In this document: positions 47,430-56,493 of the stretch, piece after piece
How the letters are laid out: every line of letters starts with the position of its first letter
Numbering within the stretch: the first letter of the stretch is position 1
Assembly (NCBI GenBank): GCA_016703335.1
Contig: JADJCG010000019.1
Span: 14,024-78,023, forward strand
DNA from: Caulobacteraceae bacterium
GTDB lineage: Bacteria > Pseudomonadota > Alphaproteobacteria > Caulobacterales > Aquidulcibacteraceae
Direction: 5' to 3'
Length of the DNA: 64,000 bases
Made by a program: the position numbers and the translations under genes
Notes under the pieces: model-generated
What the model was told of the DNA's origin: nothing
Database searches by the model: none
The model's input: only the letters and a program-made list of their open reading frames with translations

Positions 47430-48161
47430 ATGAAACTCCTTTTGCCTCTGGCGCTTGCGCTCTGCCTCGCCGTCGGTGCGTGCGGCCAACGCGAACACAA
47501 CATGGCGCCCCCCGCGTCCGCGAACGCCGCGAGCGAGGATGCGGACTTCGCCATGCGCTTGGTGCTGATCGAAGGCCATTTGCAAGCCGGCCGCGAGCTG
47601 ATCGAAGCCGGGCAGCCTCAAAACTCGCTCCCGCACTTCGGCCATCCGGTGCGGGAACTCTACAGCGACATGATCCCGATCATCGTTCACCGTAACGGCC
47701 AACAATTCGACCGCGACCTCATCGCGCTCGAAGGCCTCGCCGCCCGCGAAAACAATTCCGAGACCTTCCGCACCGCCTTCGACGCGGCGCTGGCGAAAGT
47801 TCACGCCGCCCGCGACCTCATCCCAGCTGAGAAGTGGGCGTCGGACGAATTCGTGCTCGCTCTTGTCGCGGACACCGCGAACGTCGCCAGCCAAGAATAT
47901 CGCAACGCCCTTGTCGGTGGCCGCATCGATAGCTTGATCGAGTATCACGATGCGCGTGCCTTCATCTTTCGTCTGAGCGACATTCTCGCTGCTCACCAAG
48001 GCACGGACCCGCGCCTAGCGCAGGCTTCGGCGCTTGTTGCTGAACTCCGCGCCTTCGTTGAACCGCTGAACCCGCCGAACCCGCCGCGCGCGAGCGACGT
48101 TCAGTTCGAAGAAAAGGCCGCCGCACTCCGCGCTCTGGTTGGAGCCACGTCGGCGCAATGA
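47430..48161 (+). CDS. Lipoprotein of unknown function
   Basis: A 243-residue lipoprotein with signal MKLLLPLALALCLAVGACG (lipobox VGAC). The mature part is helical and opens with DADFAMRLVLIEGHLQAGRE, with paired histidines in LPHFGHPVRELY; this suggests a helical bundle, perhaps metal binding. No named family recognised. Its stop overlaps the next ATG by four bases (ATGA), coupling it to the membrane protein. Confidence 0.7.
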   Translation: MKLLLPLALALCLAVGACGQREHNMAPPASANAASEDADFAMRLVLIEGHLQAGRELIEAGQPQNSLPHFGHPVRELYSDMIPIIVHRNGQQFDRDLIALEGLAARENNSETFRTAFDAALAKVHAARDLIPAEKWASDEFVLALVADTANVASQEYRNALVGGRIDSLIEYHDARAFIFRLSDILAAHQGTDPRLAQASALVAELRAFVEPLNPPNPPRASDVQFEEKAAALRALVGATSAQ

Positions 48162-48692
48162 ACCCCTACAGCGATTTTAGCGTCCCGTGGTTCGATGCGT
48201 TCTTGCTGTGGCTGAGCGCAACCGAGCTGCGGGCGTTTTTCTATCGCTTTGAAGATTTCGACTGGCTGTTCGTTTTCGCGCACGTCGCTTCGGCGGCCGT
48301 GCTGCTGGGCTCGATCTTGATCGTTGATCTCAGGATCATCGGCGTGATGTGCGAGATCAATCTTCGCAAACTCGCGGTGCTGGCTTTGCCCTGGTCGATC
48401 GGCGGCGCGATCATCGCGCTCTTGAGCGGCTGCGTATTGCTGCTCTTCGACCCCATCGCCGTCGGCGTGCATACACACTTTCTGCCGAAGATGGGCCTCA
48501 TTCTTTTGGGCCTCCTCAACGCGCTAGCGTTCCATCACTTCACTCAATCTCGAGGCGGCCGAGACGCCCACAACCCGCGCCCGGTTCGCTGGTGCGCTCT
48601 CGATCGCGCTGTGGGCAGGGGTCTTCCTGTGTGCCACGCTCAACGGGACCGAGCGGATTTCGAGCAGCAACCACGCTGAGCTCGGCCGCTAG
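48158..48692 (+). CDS. Four-helix membrane protein of unknown function, one frame break
   Basis: About 178 residues with four hydrophobic segments: FDWLFVFAHVASAAVLLGSI, WSIGGAIIALLSGCVLLLF, LPKMGLILLGLLNALAF, and, after a break near 48545, ALSIALWAGVFLCATLNG. Histidines near helix ends (FAHV, THF, FHHF) could ligate haem, as in small cytochrome b-like proteins. It resembles the DUF6644 type, but this is uncertain. Translationally coupled to the preceding lipoprotein. Confidence 0.62.
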
Positions 48693-48727
48693 ACCGCGCT
48701 GACACTGGTGTTGGATGGTGCGTTGGC

Positions 48728-49606
48728 TTAGCTGCCCAAGAGCACTGTGCGGCCGTTGACCGGTTGGGTATGGCGTGAGCTTGAGCCCAGCGCCTCGCGC
48801 AATGCCGCGATCTGCTGAGCCGAAGCCGTGATCGGCGTGCGTAGCACATTCCAGCGAACGCCTTCGCTGCATGGCGGCGTCGTGAGCGAGCCCGCATAGG
48901 CGAAATAGGCGCGATCGGGTGGCAGCAGCGCCGTCAGATTGACGCTCAAATGCTCCGCGAATTCGTCGCCGTGTTCGCGCGGCGCATGTTCAAGCAAAGC
49001 GGCGAGCGCGCTGTTCTCAGCGCCTTCTTCGATGAATACGCCAACCACGGCGAGTTGACCGGCTTCGTTGCGATGCACGAAGTGGAGTTCTGCCGGATAC
49101 GCGCGGCGGTCCAGCATGTGCTCTGCGGGCGCATGAAAATGGAATTGCGCGAACGTGTAGTTGTCATGGCCAATACCCAGCGTTGCGGCGCTCTGCGCGG
49201 GATTGAATTGCAGGGTGTGGCCGTTGTTCACAAAGCCGCCCTCGACCGGCAGATAGCGCGGCGCAAGGTCTGGCACTTCCGCCATCGGTGCGGCGCTAGA
49301 GAGGTTGATAGGGGATTGCTCTTGGCCGCGTCCGCAGAGGCCGCTGACGCCTGCCCAGGCGCGCTGATTGCCGTAACCCCAGTGGGTGGCTTGTTGATGA
49401 GCCGCAGGATGGGGGACATTGGTGCCCGCATGAGCTTCGGCTGGTCCGAGCGCAGGTCCGTGGCCGTTGGCGGCGGCTGTCTCGCCGTGCCCGGCTTCAG
49501 CGCCGTGCGCTTCGGTGGTTGTTTCTTCACGATGAGCGCTATCGCCGCTCGCGCCACAGGCAGCCAGCAACAGAGCGAGCGCGGACGCCGCCGATCCCAG
49601 ACGCAT
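48728..49606 (-). CDS. Alpha-class carbonic anhydrase lipoprotein
   Basis: A 292-residue enzyme hydrating CO2. Lipoprotein signal with LLLAAC, a 50-residue linker rich in histidine, alanine and glutamate (AHGAEAGHGETAAANGHG), then the alpha-CA domain: WGYGNQRAWAGVSGLCG, QSPINLSS, zinc ligands in FAQFHFHAPAEH and ELHFVHRNE, and SLTTPPCSEGVRW. The paired cysteines GLCG and PPCS form the usual disulfide. ATG 49606 starts the signal. It acts in the periplasm or outer membrane. Confidence 0.93.
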   Translation of the reverse strand: MRLGSAASALALLLAACGASGDSAHREETTTEAHGAEAGHGETAAANGHGPALGPAEAHAGTNVPHPAAHQQATHWGYGNQRAWAGVSGLCGRGQEQSPINLSSAAPMAEVPDLAPRYLPVEGGFVNNGHTLQFNPAQSAATLGIGHDNYTFAQFHFHAPAEHMLDRRAYPAELHFVHRNEAGQLAVVGVFIEEGAENSALAALLEHAPREHGDEFAEHLSVNLTALLPPDRAYFAYAGSLTTPPCSEGVRWNVLRTPITASAQQIAALREALGSSSRHTQPVNGRTVLLGS

Positions 49607-49732
49607 TAGGAAATTCTCCACCAACCCCAGCCGCGCGCTCCTTAAGAAGTCTTGCGGCAAGGCTTGGTAGATACACGAACCCGCTTAAAACCTGGTTACG
49701 TGGGAACTTCCCAACGGCAGTGAGCGCTCAGC

Positions 49733-49765
49733 AAAAAGGCCGAGGCGCTTTCGCGTCCCGGCCTT
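49733..49765 (-). terminator. Intrinsic terminator of the ClpP-like gene
   Basis: A 7-bp outer stem (49736-49742 and 49759-49765), a bulged GC-rich inner part, and on the minus strand a TTTTT tract at the end. It lies about 20 bases after the stop codon. Confidence 0.75.
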
Positions 49766-49786
49766 GCTTCTGAGAAATCAAAGCGC

Positions 49787-50401
49787 CTAACGAATCTCGT
49801 TCTGGCTCTTCACGATCTTGCCGACGAGGCCGTAGGCCTTCGCTTCTTCCGCCAGCATCCAGTAGTCGCGATCAACGTCGCGCTTGATTTTGTCTGCGGG
49901 TTGGCCGGTCGCGTTGGCGAAGATCTGGTTCAGACGTTCGCGCATGCGCAGGATTTCGCGGGCCTGGATTTCAACGTCTGAAGCCATGCCGCCGACGCCG
50001 CCGCGCGGCTCATGAAGCAGGAAGCGCGTGTTCGGCAGGCAGTAGCGGTTCTCGCGTTCGGCGGCGCAATAGATGAGCGCGCCGGCGCTGGCGACCCAGC
50101 CGGTGCCAAGCATGCGGACGGGCGCGTTGATGAACTTGATCACGTCGTGGATCATGTCGCCGCTCTCGACGTGGCCGCCGGGCGAGGAGATCACGAAGGT
50201 GATCGGCTCGGCGTTCTGCGCGGCCAGCGCGAAGAGGCGCTCAGTGACGCGGCGCGCTTGGATGTCGTTCACTTCGCCGGTCAGCATCACGACGCGCGCT
50301 TCGAATAGCGCTTTTTCGATCACGTCTGGCGCATTGCGGCCGTCCGCCGGGTTCTTGTCTTTGTCGTCTTCGTCGTCGAGGCGGGTGATCGAACCGATCA
50401 T
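49787..50401 (-). CDS. ClpP-like serine protease subunit (paralogue)
   Basis: A 204-residue ClpP-family protein. The catalytic serine is S105 in GTGWVASAGALIYCAA, where normal ClpP has GQAASMGA; the histidine is H130 in FLLHEPRGG; the aspartate lies in KRDVDRDYWM (175-179). The first 25 residues are acidic and lysine-rich, longer than usual. The ATG at 50401 has AGGAG eight bases upstream. No clpX or tig gene is adjacent, so this is probably a second ClpP, perhaps forming mixed rings with the main one. Confidence 0.88.
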   Translation of the reverse strand: MIGSITRLDDEDDKDKNPADGRNAPDVIEKALFEARVVMLTGEVNDIQARRVTERLFALAAQNAEPITFVISSPGGHVESGDMIHDVIKFINAPVRMLGTGWVASAGALIYCAAERENRYCLPNTRFLLHEPRGGVGGMASDVEIQAREILRMRERLNQIFANATGQPADKIKRDVDRDYWMLAEEAKAYGLVGKIVKSQNEIR

Positions 50402-50640
50402 TTGGTAGGCTCCTGTCATGGCCGAACAGGTAGGCGGGTTCGCCCGGTTTTCCTAGACCGCCGCCGTCAACCCAGAGCAGCAGCGGCCTAACCGGCAACC
50501 GCCGCTGTGGAAAACTCCGTTCGTTTCCGCAACTTGTCCTAACGACGGGCGCTGTCGCGCTGTCGGAGAAAACGTTTCGTCGCAAACTCTCGCCGCTGGC
50601 CTTTGCCCGGCTATAACGCCTCAAAAGGGGACGACACCCA

Positions 50641-52584
50641 ATGCTGGACAAAGAGCTGAGCCTTCGCGCTCTCATTATGGGCGCGCTGATCGCGATCGTG
50701 TTCACGGCGGCGAACGTTTATCTCGGCCTCCGCGTCGGCATCACCATCGCCTCGTCGATCCCCGCGGCCGTCATCTCGATGGGTATCTTCCGGCTCTTCA
50801 ACACCGGCACAATCCGCGAAAACAACATCGTGCAGACCGTCGCGTCGGCAGGCGGTACGCTTTCGGCGATTATCTTCGTGCTGCCCGGCTTGGTGATGAT
50901 TGGCTATTGGCGCGGCTTTGATTTTCTGACGACGTTCTTGATCTGCGCGCTCGGCGGCACGCTTGGCGTGCTGTTCTCGATCCCGCTGCGGCGCGCGCTG
51001 GTGGTGAATTCGCCGCTGCCATTTCCGGAAGGCGTCGCTGCTGCAGAAGTCCTGAAGGTCGGCGCGACGGGCGATGAAGCGCCGGAGAATGTGCTTGAGC
51101 GCAACAAGGGCCCGCTGATCGTGCTGTGGGGCGCGCTGGTTGCGGCTGGTGCGCAGATCGTGAGCTTCATGGGGCTTGCGGCCGCGACGGTTTCTAATTT
51201 CTTCCGCGTCGGCTCTGGCGTTAGCGGCATCACTGTTGGTTTCTCACTCGCGCTTGTGGGCGCGGGGCACCTTGTTGGGATCAGCGTCGGCATTGCCATG
51301 CTGTGCGGCTTGCTGATCTCGTGGGCATTCTTGATGCCGTATTTGACGGCGGGCGTGCCCGGCGAGATCGCCGAAGTCGCAGAGACGATTTTCCGTAGCG
51401 AGGTGCGCTTCATCGGCGCCGGCACGATTGGCGTCGCAGCGATTTGGAGCTTGGTGAAGCTCGTTGGCCCCGTCGCCAAAGGCATCGCCGACACTATGAA
51501 GGCGGGCTCTGCCGCAAAGACTGGCGCGCACGACGATCGCGATATGCCAATGAGCGCGATCGCGATCTTGAGCCTGGTTTGCCTGCTCGCCATCGGCGCG
51601 CTGCTCTATCTCTTCATCCAGAGCGCGCCGACGCTGCAGCCATATACGTGGCCGCTGGTGTTTGGTGGCGTTGCCTTCACGGTCGTGGTCGGCGCGTTTA
51701 TCGCGACCGTCGCGGGCTACATGGCTGGTTTGATCGGCGCCTCGAACAGTCCGGTTTCCGGTATCGGTATCTTGTCGATCGTGATCGGCGCATTGCTGCT
51801 CGCGGCGTTCGCACAGCCGGTGTTGGGCGATGGCGCCACCGATGCACTGATTGCCTTCGCGCTCTTCGCTGTAGCGATGGTGTTTTCGATCGCCACCATC
51901 TCGAATGACAATTTGCAGGATTTGAAGACCGGCCAACTCGTCGGCGCTTCGCCGTGGCGTCAGCAAATCGCGCTCATCGTTGGCGTCATCGCCGGTGCGC
52001 TGGTGATCGGACCGGTGCTCGATCTGCTGAACCACGCTTACGGTTTCCCAGGCGATCCGAACCGTGACGCCATTGCCGCCGCGCCGCTCGGCGCGCCGCA
52101 GGCGACTTTGATCTCGACGTTGGCGCGGGGCGTGCTGAACGCGGAACTGCGCTGGGATCTGATTGGAATTGGCGCGGCGATCGGCGTCGCCGTTTGCTTC
52201 TTCGACGAGATCCTCGGCTGGTTGAAAACCATGCGTATCCCGCCGCTCGCGGTGGGCATTGGCATGTATCTGCCAATGGATACGACGCAGCCTGTCATCG
52301 TCGGCGCGATCCTCGGCTGGCTTTACGATCGGGCGGTGTCGAAGCGCGAGAACGGCGAGATGGTCAAGCGCTTCGGCGTGTTGCTGGCTTCGGGTTTGAT
52401 CGTGGGCGAGAGTTTGCTTGGCATTCTCAATGCCGGCTTGATTGTCGCGACGGGGAAAGAGTCACCCATTGCTGTTGTGGGCGCCGAGTTCGCTGATGCG
52501 TCGCGCTGGGCAGGAGCGGTGTTGTTCGGCGTGCTGCTGTTCGTCAGCTACGCTTGGGTCTCACGGCAGTCGCGCGCCAAGTAG
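50641..52584 (+). CDS. OPT family oligopeptide transporter
   Basis: A 647-residue membrane protein with about 14-16 helices of the OPT family, bacterial branch. Typical stretches: LGLRVGITIASSIPAAVISM, NNIVQTVASAGGTLSA, PFPEGVAAAEVLKVG and AGLIGASNSPVSGIGI. OPT members import oligopeptides or metal-chelate complexes driven by protons. The TIR-domain gene starts four bases after its stop, so both share a transcript. The region 50402-50640 before it holds no other gene. Confidence 0.93.
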   Translation: MLDKELSLRALIMGALIAIVFTAANVYLGLRVGITIASSIPAAVISMGIFRLFNTGTIRENNIVQTVASAGGTLSAIIFVLPGLVMIGYWRGFDFLTTFLICALGGTLGVLFSIPLRRALVVNSPLPFPEGVAAAEVLKVGATGDEAPENVLERNKGPLIVLWGALVAAGAQIVSFMGLAAATVSNFFRVGSGVSGITVGFSLALVGAGHLVGISVGIAMLCGLLISWAFLMPYLTAGVPGEIAEVAETIFRSEVRFIGAGTIGVAAIWSLVKLVGPVAKGIADTMKAGSAAKTGAHDDRDMPMSAIAILSLVCLLAIGALLYLFIQSAPTLQPYTWPLVFGGVAFTVVVGAFIATVAGYMAGLIGASNSPVSGIGILSIVIGALLLAAFAQPVLGDGATDALIAFALFAVAMVFSIATISNDNLQDLKTGQLVGASPWRQQIALIVGVIAGALVIGPVLDLLNHAYGFPGDPNRDAIAAAPLGAPQATLISTLARGVLNAELRWDLIGIGAAIGVAVCFFDEILGWLKTMRIPPLAVGIGMYLPMDTTQPVIVGAILGWLYDRAVSKRENGEMVKRFGVLLASGLIVGESLLGILNAGLIVATGKESPIAVVGAEFADASRWAGAVLFGVLLFVSYAWVSRQSRAK

Positions 52585-52587
52585 AGC

Positions 52588-53385
52588 ATGAGCGACGTTT
52601 TCATCTCTTACAAGCGCGAGGATAAAGCGCGCGTCGAGACGCTGTATTCGCTGCTGCTCGATCTCGACGTGCCCGTTTGGTTCGATGCCGGTATCGAAGT
52701 CGGCATGGAATGGGAGACGCGCATCCTCGATCAGATCGAAAAGGCGAAAGCCGTCATCGTCTGCTGGAGCTTTGCGGCAGTGTCGTCACACTGGGTGTTG
52801 CGTGAAGCGCAGATCGGACTTGATCGCGGCATCTTGGTGCCGGTGACGATCCATCCGTGCTCGTTGGTGTCGCCGTTCGATGCGCTGCAGTCGGCCGACC
52901 TGACGCGATGGGATGGCGCGCCGGATCATCAGGAAATTCAGAAGGTGCTGCTGCGGCTGGGCCTGCTGCTCGGTAAGAAGAACATCGCGCGCAATGCGCG
53001 GTTGCGCGCCGGCGGTCAGAAAGAAGCGATGGTCGATCTCATGCGCTCGCTGCTGGTCGAGCGCGCGCTCGATGGCGGCAAGCCGTTTACGTACAAAGAG
53101 GCGGAGGAAGCGCTGCGCGCCGCTGCACGCGACGAGGATTTGCATATCGGCGAATTCGATCAGCATTCGCTGTGGGGCGCGCTCGATACGATCGGCGAAC
53201 AATGCCGACGCCGTCGCGAAGCGCCGCTGGATGTGCTTGTCGTCAGCAAGGACACGGGCCGGCCGGGGCGCGGCTATTGGCAAAAACACGCCTTCTTGCC
53301 GGGCGATGGCGATGAACTCGAGAAGCAAGTGTTCGAACGCCATCTCGCTGCGGTGCGCGCGTCGAATTGGAGCCAAGACGTTTAG
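52588..53385 (+). CDS. TIR domain protein with an unnamed C-terminal domain
   Basis: A 265-residue soluble protein. Residues 1-130 form a bacterial TIR domain: DVFISYKRED, VWFDAGIEVGMEW, AVIVCWS, and the putative catalytic E73 in SSHWVLREAQIG, as in NAD-cleaving TIRs. Residues 145-205 are helical. Residues 205-265 hold a domain with LDVLVVSKDTGRPGRGYW that I have seen in other bacterial proteins but cannot name. Such TIRs may be NADase effectors in defence or signalling. It follows the OPT gene at four bases; no SLOG, SAVED or other known TIR partner is near. The stop overlaps the convergent P450 gene. Confidence 0.88.
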   Translation: MSDVFISYKREDKARVETLYSLLLDLDVPVWFDAGIEVGMEWETRILDQIEKAKAVIVCWSFAAVSSHWVLREAQIGLDRGILVPVTIHPCSLVSPFDALQSADLTRWDGAPDHQEIQKVLLRLGLLLGKKNIARNARLRAGGQKEAMVDLMRSLLVERALDGGKPFTYKEAEEALRAAARDEDLHIGEFDQHSLWGALDTIGEQCRRRREAPLDVLVVSKDTGRPGRGYWQKHAFLPGDGDELEKQVFERHLAAVRASNWSQDV

Positions 53386-54619
53386 ATCAGAACGTCGAGA
53401 CGTTGGATGCCGTTGAAGAACGGCAGTGTGCGCTTCTCGGGTTTTTCGTCGGGCCGCGCCAAACGCAAATTCGGAAAGCGCTGAAAGAGTTTCACCAACG
53501 CGGCTTGTGCCTCGATGCGCGCGAGCGGCGCGCCGATGCAGATATGCGAGCCGCCGCCGAAGGCAACGTGCGGACCGGGTTTGCGCGAGACGTCGAAGTC
53601 ATCCGGGTTTTCAAAGATATCTGGATCGTGGTTGGCGGAGCGCAGGAGCGAGATCACTGATTGGCGCGCCTTCACGGGACAGCCGCCAATCTCCATGTCG
53701 CGCGGCGTGACGCGGGCGGTGATGTCGACAGGGCCATCGAAGCGCAGAATTTCTTCGACGACCTGCGCGACGATCGAAGGATCGGCCTTCAGCTTTGCCA
53801 ATTGCTCGGGATGCGTGAGCAGGGCGTAGACGCCGTTGCCGATGAGATCGCTGGTGGTGAGATTGCCGCCAACGAGAAGCCCGATGAGGTTGGAGATAAT
53901 CTCGCGGTCCGTCAGTTCCGCGCCTTCGGCCTGCAACGTCACGACATCGCTGATGAGGTCGTCTTTTGGATTGGCGCGCCGGTCGGCGATTTGCTCTTCG
54001 AAGTAAGTGCTGATCGCTTCGCCGGAGCGCTCAAGATAGGCGACTTGTTGAGGCGTGCGGAACGGATTCAGAACTTGAATGACGCCTTCGGACCAGTCGC
54101 GAAATTCCGCGCGGCGTTCAATGTCCACACCGAGGATGGCGCCAATGACATCGATTGGCAGTGGAATGGAAAAGTCATTTAGAAGGTCGAAGCCGCCGCG
54201 CGGTACGACCGCGTCCAGCTTCTCATCGATGATCTCATCGACCAGCGGTTTGCACTTTGCGGCGCGCGCATAGAGCGCTTTGGCGATGGGTGGGCGCACG
54301 CGTGAATGGTGCGGCTCGTCCATGAGCAGGATCGAGTTGGAGCGCTTCTCGCCGGTTTCGGATCGGCTTCGAAGCTTTCCATCAAGCGGAGATTGAAGGG
54401 GCCGGGCGGTTCAACTTTGTCTGGGCCGCGCAGCATGGTGCGATCGTTCAGCAATTCGCGCGCGAGTTTGTAGCGCGTGACGATGTGTGACCCGGCCATG
54501 TCGTCGCGATAAACGGAATGGTGTTCGCGCAGTTGCCGGTAGAGCGCGTGCGGATCATCGCGGAACGCCGGGTTGAGCGGCGTCAGCTGCAGGATCGGCG
54601 GCGGTAGATCATCGGCCAT
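53382..54619 (-). CDS. Cytochrome P450, one frame break
   Basis: A P450 of about 412 residues. The haem-thiolate motif is FGGGSHICIGAPLAR, the ExxR motif EEILR, and the I-helix reads GLLVGGNLTTSDL. The frame breaks near 54345; the restored join is between EADPKPA and RSNSILLMDEPHHSRVR. The sequence resembles soluble bacterial class I P450s of proteobacteria. Ferredoxin and reductase genes are not adjacent. Substrate unknown. Confidence 0.9.
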
Positions 54620-54667
54620 AAGCGGACCCTGCGCCCGCCGTGCGCGGCTCGCAAGCTGACGCGAACG

Positions 54668-55138
54668 TCAGACGCGCTTTTCCTCAAGCATCTTTGTCAG
54701 CCGATCCACTGCGGCCGTCAGTTGTGCTATTTCTTGCTCGCGTAGCAGATCGATCTTCTCGTGCAGTGTCTCAATTTCCAGCTCGGCTTTGCAGTTGATA
54801 TCGTAGTCCTCGATGCTACGCCGCCGGTCGATTTCAGCCTGCCGGTTTTGGCTCATCATGATCACAGGGGCGGTGTAGGCGGCTTGAAACGAAAGCAGCA
54901 GATTGAGCAAAATGAATGGGTAGGGATCGACGCGATCTGCGCTCACAGCATTGAACGCGATCCAAGAAAACAACAATGCACTCTGAATCAGGATGAAGCG
55001 CCAAGATCCTACGACATCGGCGACTGCATCGGGCGCACGTTCGGCAAAACCCTTTGGCGCGACGATGTCTGGCGGTGAGGGACGCTCCCGTGCTCGCTCG
55101 CGCAATTGGTCAAGCAAGTCCTGTGCGGTGTCGGTCAT
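54668..55138 (-). CDS. DUF1003 membrane protein
   Basis: A 156-residue protein with two central helices (WRFILIQSALLFSWIAFNAV; PFILLNLLLSFQAAYTAPVI) and the DUF1003 hallmark MMSQNRQAEIDRRRSIEDYD, then a C-terminal coiled coil (about 115-155). Some relatives are linked to manganese- or magnesium-responsive regulation; the role here is unknown. It lies 29 bases after thiE on the same strand. Confidence 0.88.
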   Translation of the reverse strand: MTDTAQDLLDQLRERARERPSPPDIVAPKGFAERAPDAVADVVGSWRFILIQSALLFSWIAFNAVSADRVDPYPFILLNLLLSFQAAYTAPVIMMSQNRQAEIDRRRSIEDYDINCKAELEIETLHEKIDLLREQEIAQLTAAVDRLTKMLEEKRV

Positions 55139-55167
55139 GGATGCGCTCCGGCAATCGAGGCGCGAGC

Positions 55168-55803
55168 TTAGTCCGCAATCCGATCAAACAATGCATTGAA
55201 ATTGGCGATCGCTGTGGCCGGGCCATCTGGATGTGTCCAAACGCCCGCGGACACCGCGACAAAGTCCGCGCCCGCTCGCACCAGAGGCTCGGCATTTTCG
55301 ATCGTGATGCCGCCGATTGCGACGCATGGCGTTTCCATCGTCTCTTGCCAGATCGCGAGCAGTTCTGGATCGGCCCAGTGCGATGGGTCCTTGGTGCGGG
55401 TCGGATAGAACGCGCCGAACGCGACGTAATCGGCGCCGGCTTCGGCGGCTTCGTACGCGAGGTCGCGTGAATTGTGACAGGTGACGCCGACAATGCGGTC
55501 CTTGCCCATGAGGCGGCGGGCTTCGGCATAGCTCGCGTCGCTCTGGCCGACATGGACGCCGTCGGCATCGAGACGTGACGCGAGGTCGGGGCGATCATTC
55601 AGGATCAAGGCCGCGTCGGCGGCTTGCACGATCGGTTTGAGCGCGGCGCCGATGCGCAGGATTTCGGCGTCGGGCGTATCTTTTAAACGCAACTGCACAC
55701 ACGCCACATCGCCGCCGCTAAGCGCCTCTTCCAGTGCGCGCGAAAACGCAGCCAACTCGAAGACAGGCGGCGTGATCAGATAGAGGCGGGCTCGACGGCT
55801 CAT
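55168..55803 (-). CDS. thiE: Thiamine phosphate synthase
   Basis: A 211-residue TIM-barrel enzyme joining the thiazole and pyrimidine halves of thiamine phosphate. Family stretches are VQLRLKD, LILNDRPDLASRLDADGVHVGQSD, IVGVTCHNSRDLAYEAAEAGADYVAFGAF, where the family has S-x-G-x-x, and VAIGGITIENA. No other thi genes or TPP riboswitch are in the window. Start ATG 55803. Confidence 0.9.
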   Translation of the reverse strand: MSRRARLYLITPPVFELAAFSRALEEALSGGDVACVQLRLKDTPDAEILRIGAALKPIVQAADAALILNDRPDLASRLDADGVHVGQSDASYAEARRLMGKDRIVGVTCHNSRDLAYEAAEAGADYVAFGAFYPTRTKDPSHWADPELLAIWQETMETPCVAIGGITIENAEPLVRAGADFVAVSAGVWTHPDGPATAIANFNALFDRIAD

Positions 55804-55852
55804 ATGCAGCCGTCCATACTGTTCAGCGCGGGACTGATCCAGGGGGATGGCA

Positions 55853-56490
55853 ATGAAACTGCAGGCATTTGCGCTGGTGGGCGCGGTTTTTGCGCTCGTT
55901 GTATTGACGGGTTGCGAGACGATGAGCGCCGAAGAATGCGCTACGGCCGATTGGCGCCAGCTCGGCTATTCCGACGCCGACCGCAACGGCACGGACAATC
56001 TCGCGGACCGTGCTGAGAGCTGTGCCGAGAAAGGCATCAGCGCCGATGCGCAAGCGTATCATCGCGGTTTCGAAGATGGCCTGCGTGCGTTCTGCCAGCC
56101 GCCCCGCGGCTTTGACTTTGCGCGCCGTGGTGGGTCGTTCAACGGCTATTGCCCCGGCGATCTCGATCAAGACTTCCGTTATGCGTACGCAGATGGCCGC
56201 CGCGTGTATGACTTGCAGCAAACGCTGGATTCTGCACAGAGCGCTGTCGACACCGCCATTCGACGCCGCAACGACATCGACGACAACATTCGCGGACAAG
56301 AAGGCTTGCTGCAGGCAGCGACCACCGATGCCGAGCGCACCGCATTCGCGGTGTAATCGAAGGCATGCGCCGTGAACGGCGTGACGTGAACGACGATCTC
56401 CGCGTCGCGCAGGAGCAGCTGCCGCGTTTGACCTATCAGATGAATATGCTGCGCAGCGAACTGAGCGGCCGCTGGGGTTCGGTCTGGTAG
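55853..56490 (+). CDS. DUF2799 lipoprotein, one frame break
   Basis: About 212 residues when repaired. Lipoprotein signal MKLQAFALVGAVFALVVLTG with lipobox LTGC, then the DUF2799 pattern: CATADWRQLGYSDADRNG, YHRGFEDGLRAFC, FNGYCPGD. After a break near 56350 another frame gives RGVIEGMRRERRDVNDDLR, a coiled coil ending GRWGSVW. ATG 55853 has AGGGGG six bases upstream. Function unknown. Confidence 0.85.
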
Positions 56491-56493
56491 CAG

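Noticed and set aside
52588..55138. Defence island around the TIR gene
   Set aside because: Neighbours are an OPT transporter, P450, DUF1003 and thiE; no restriction, CBASS, Thoeris or phage genes and no composition shift were seen.
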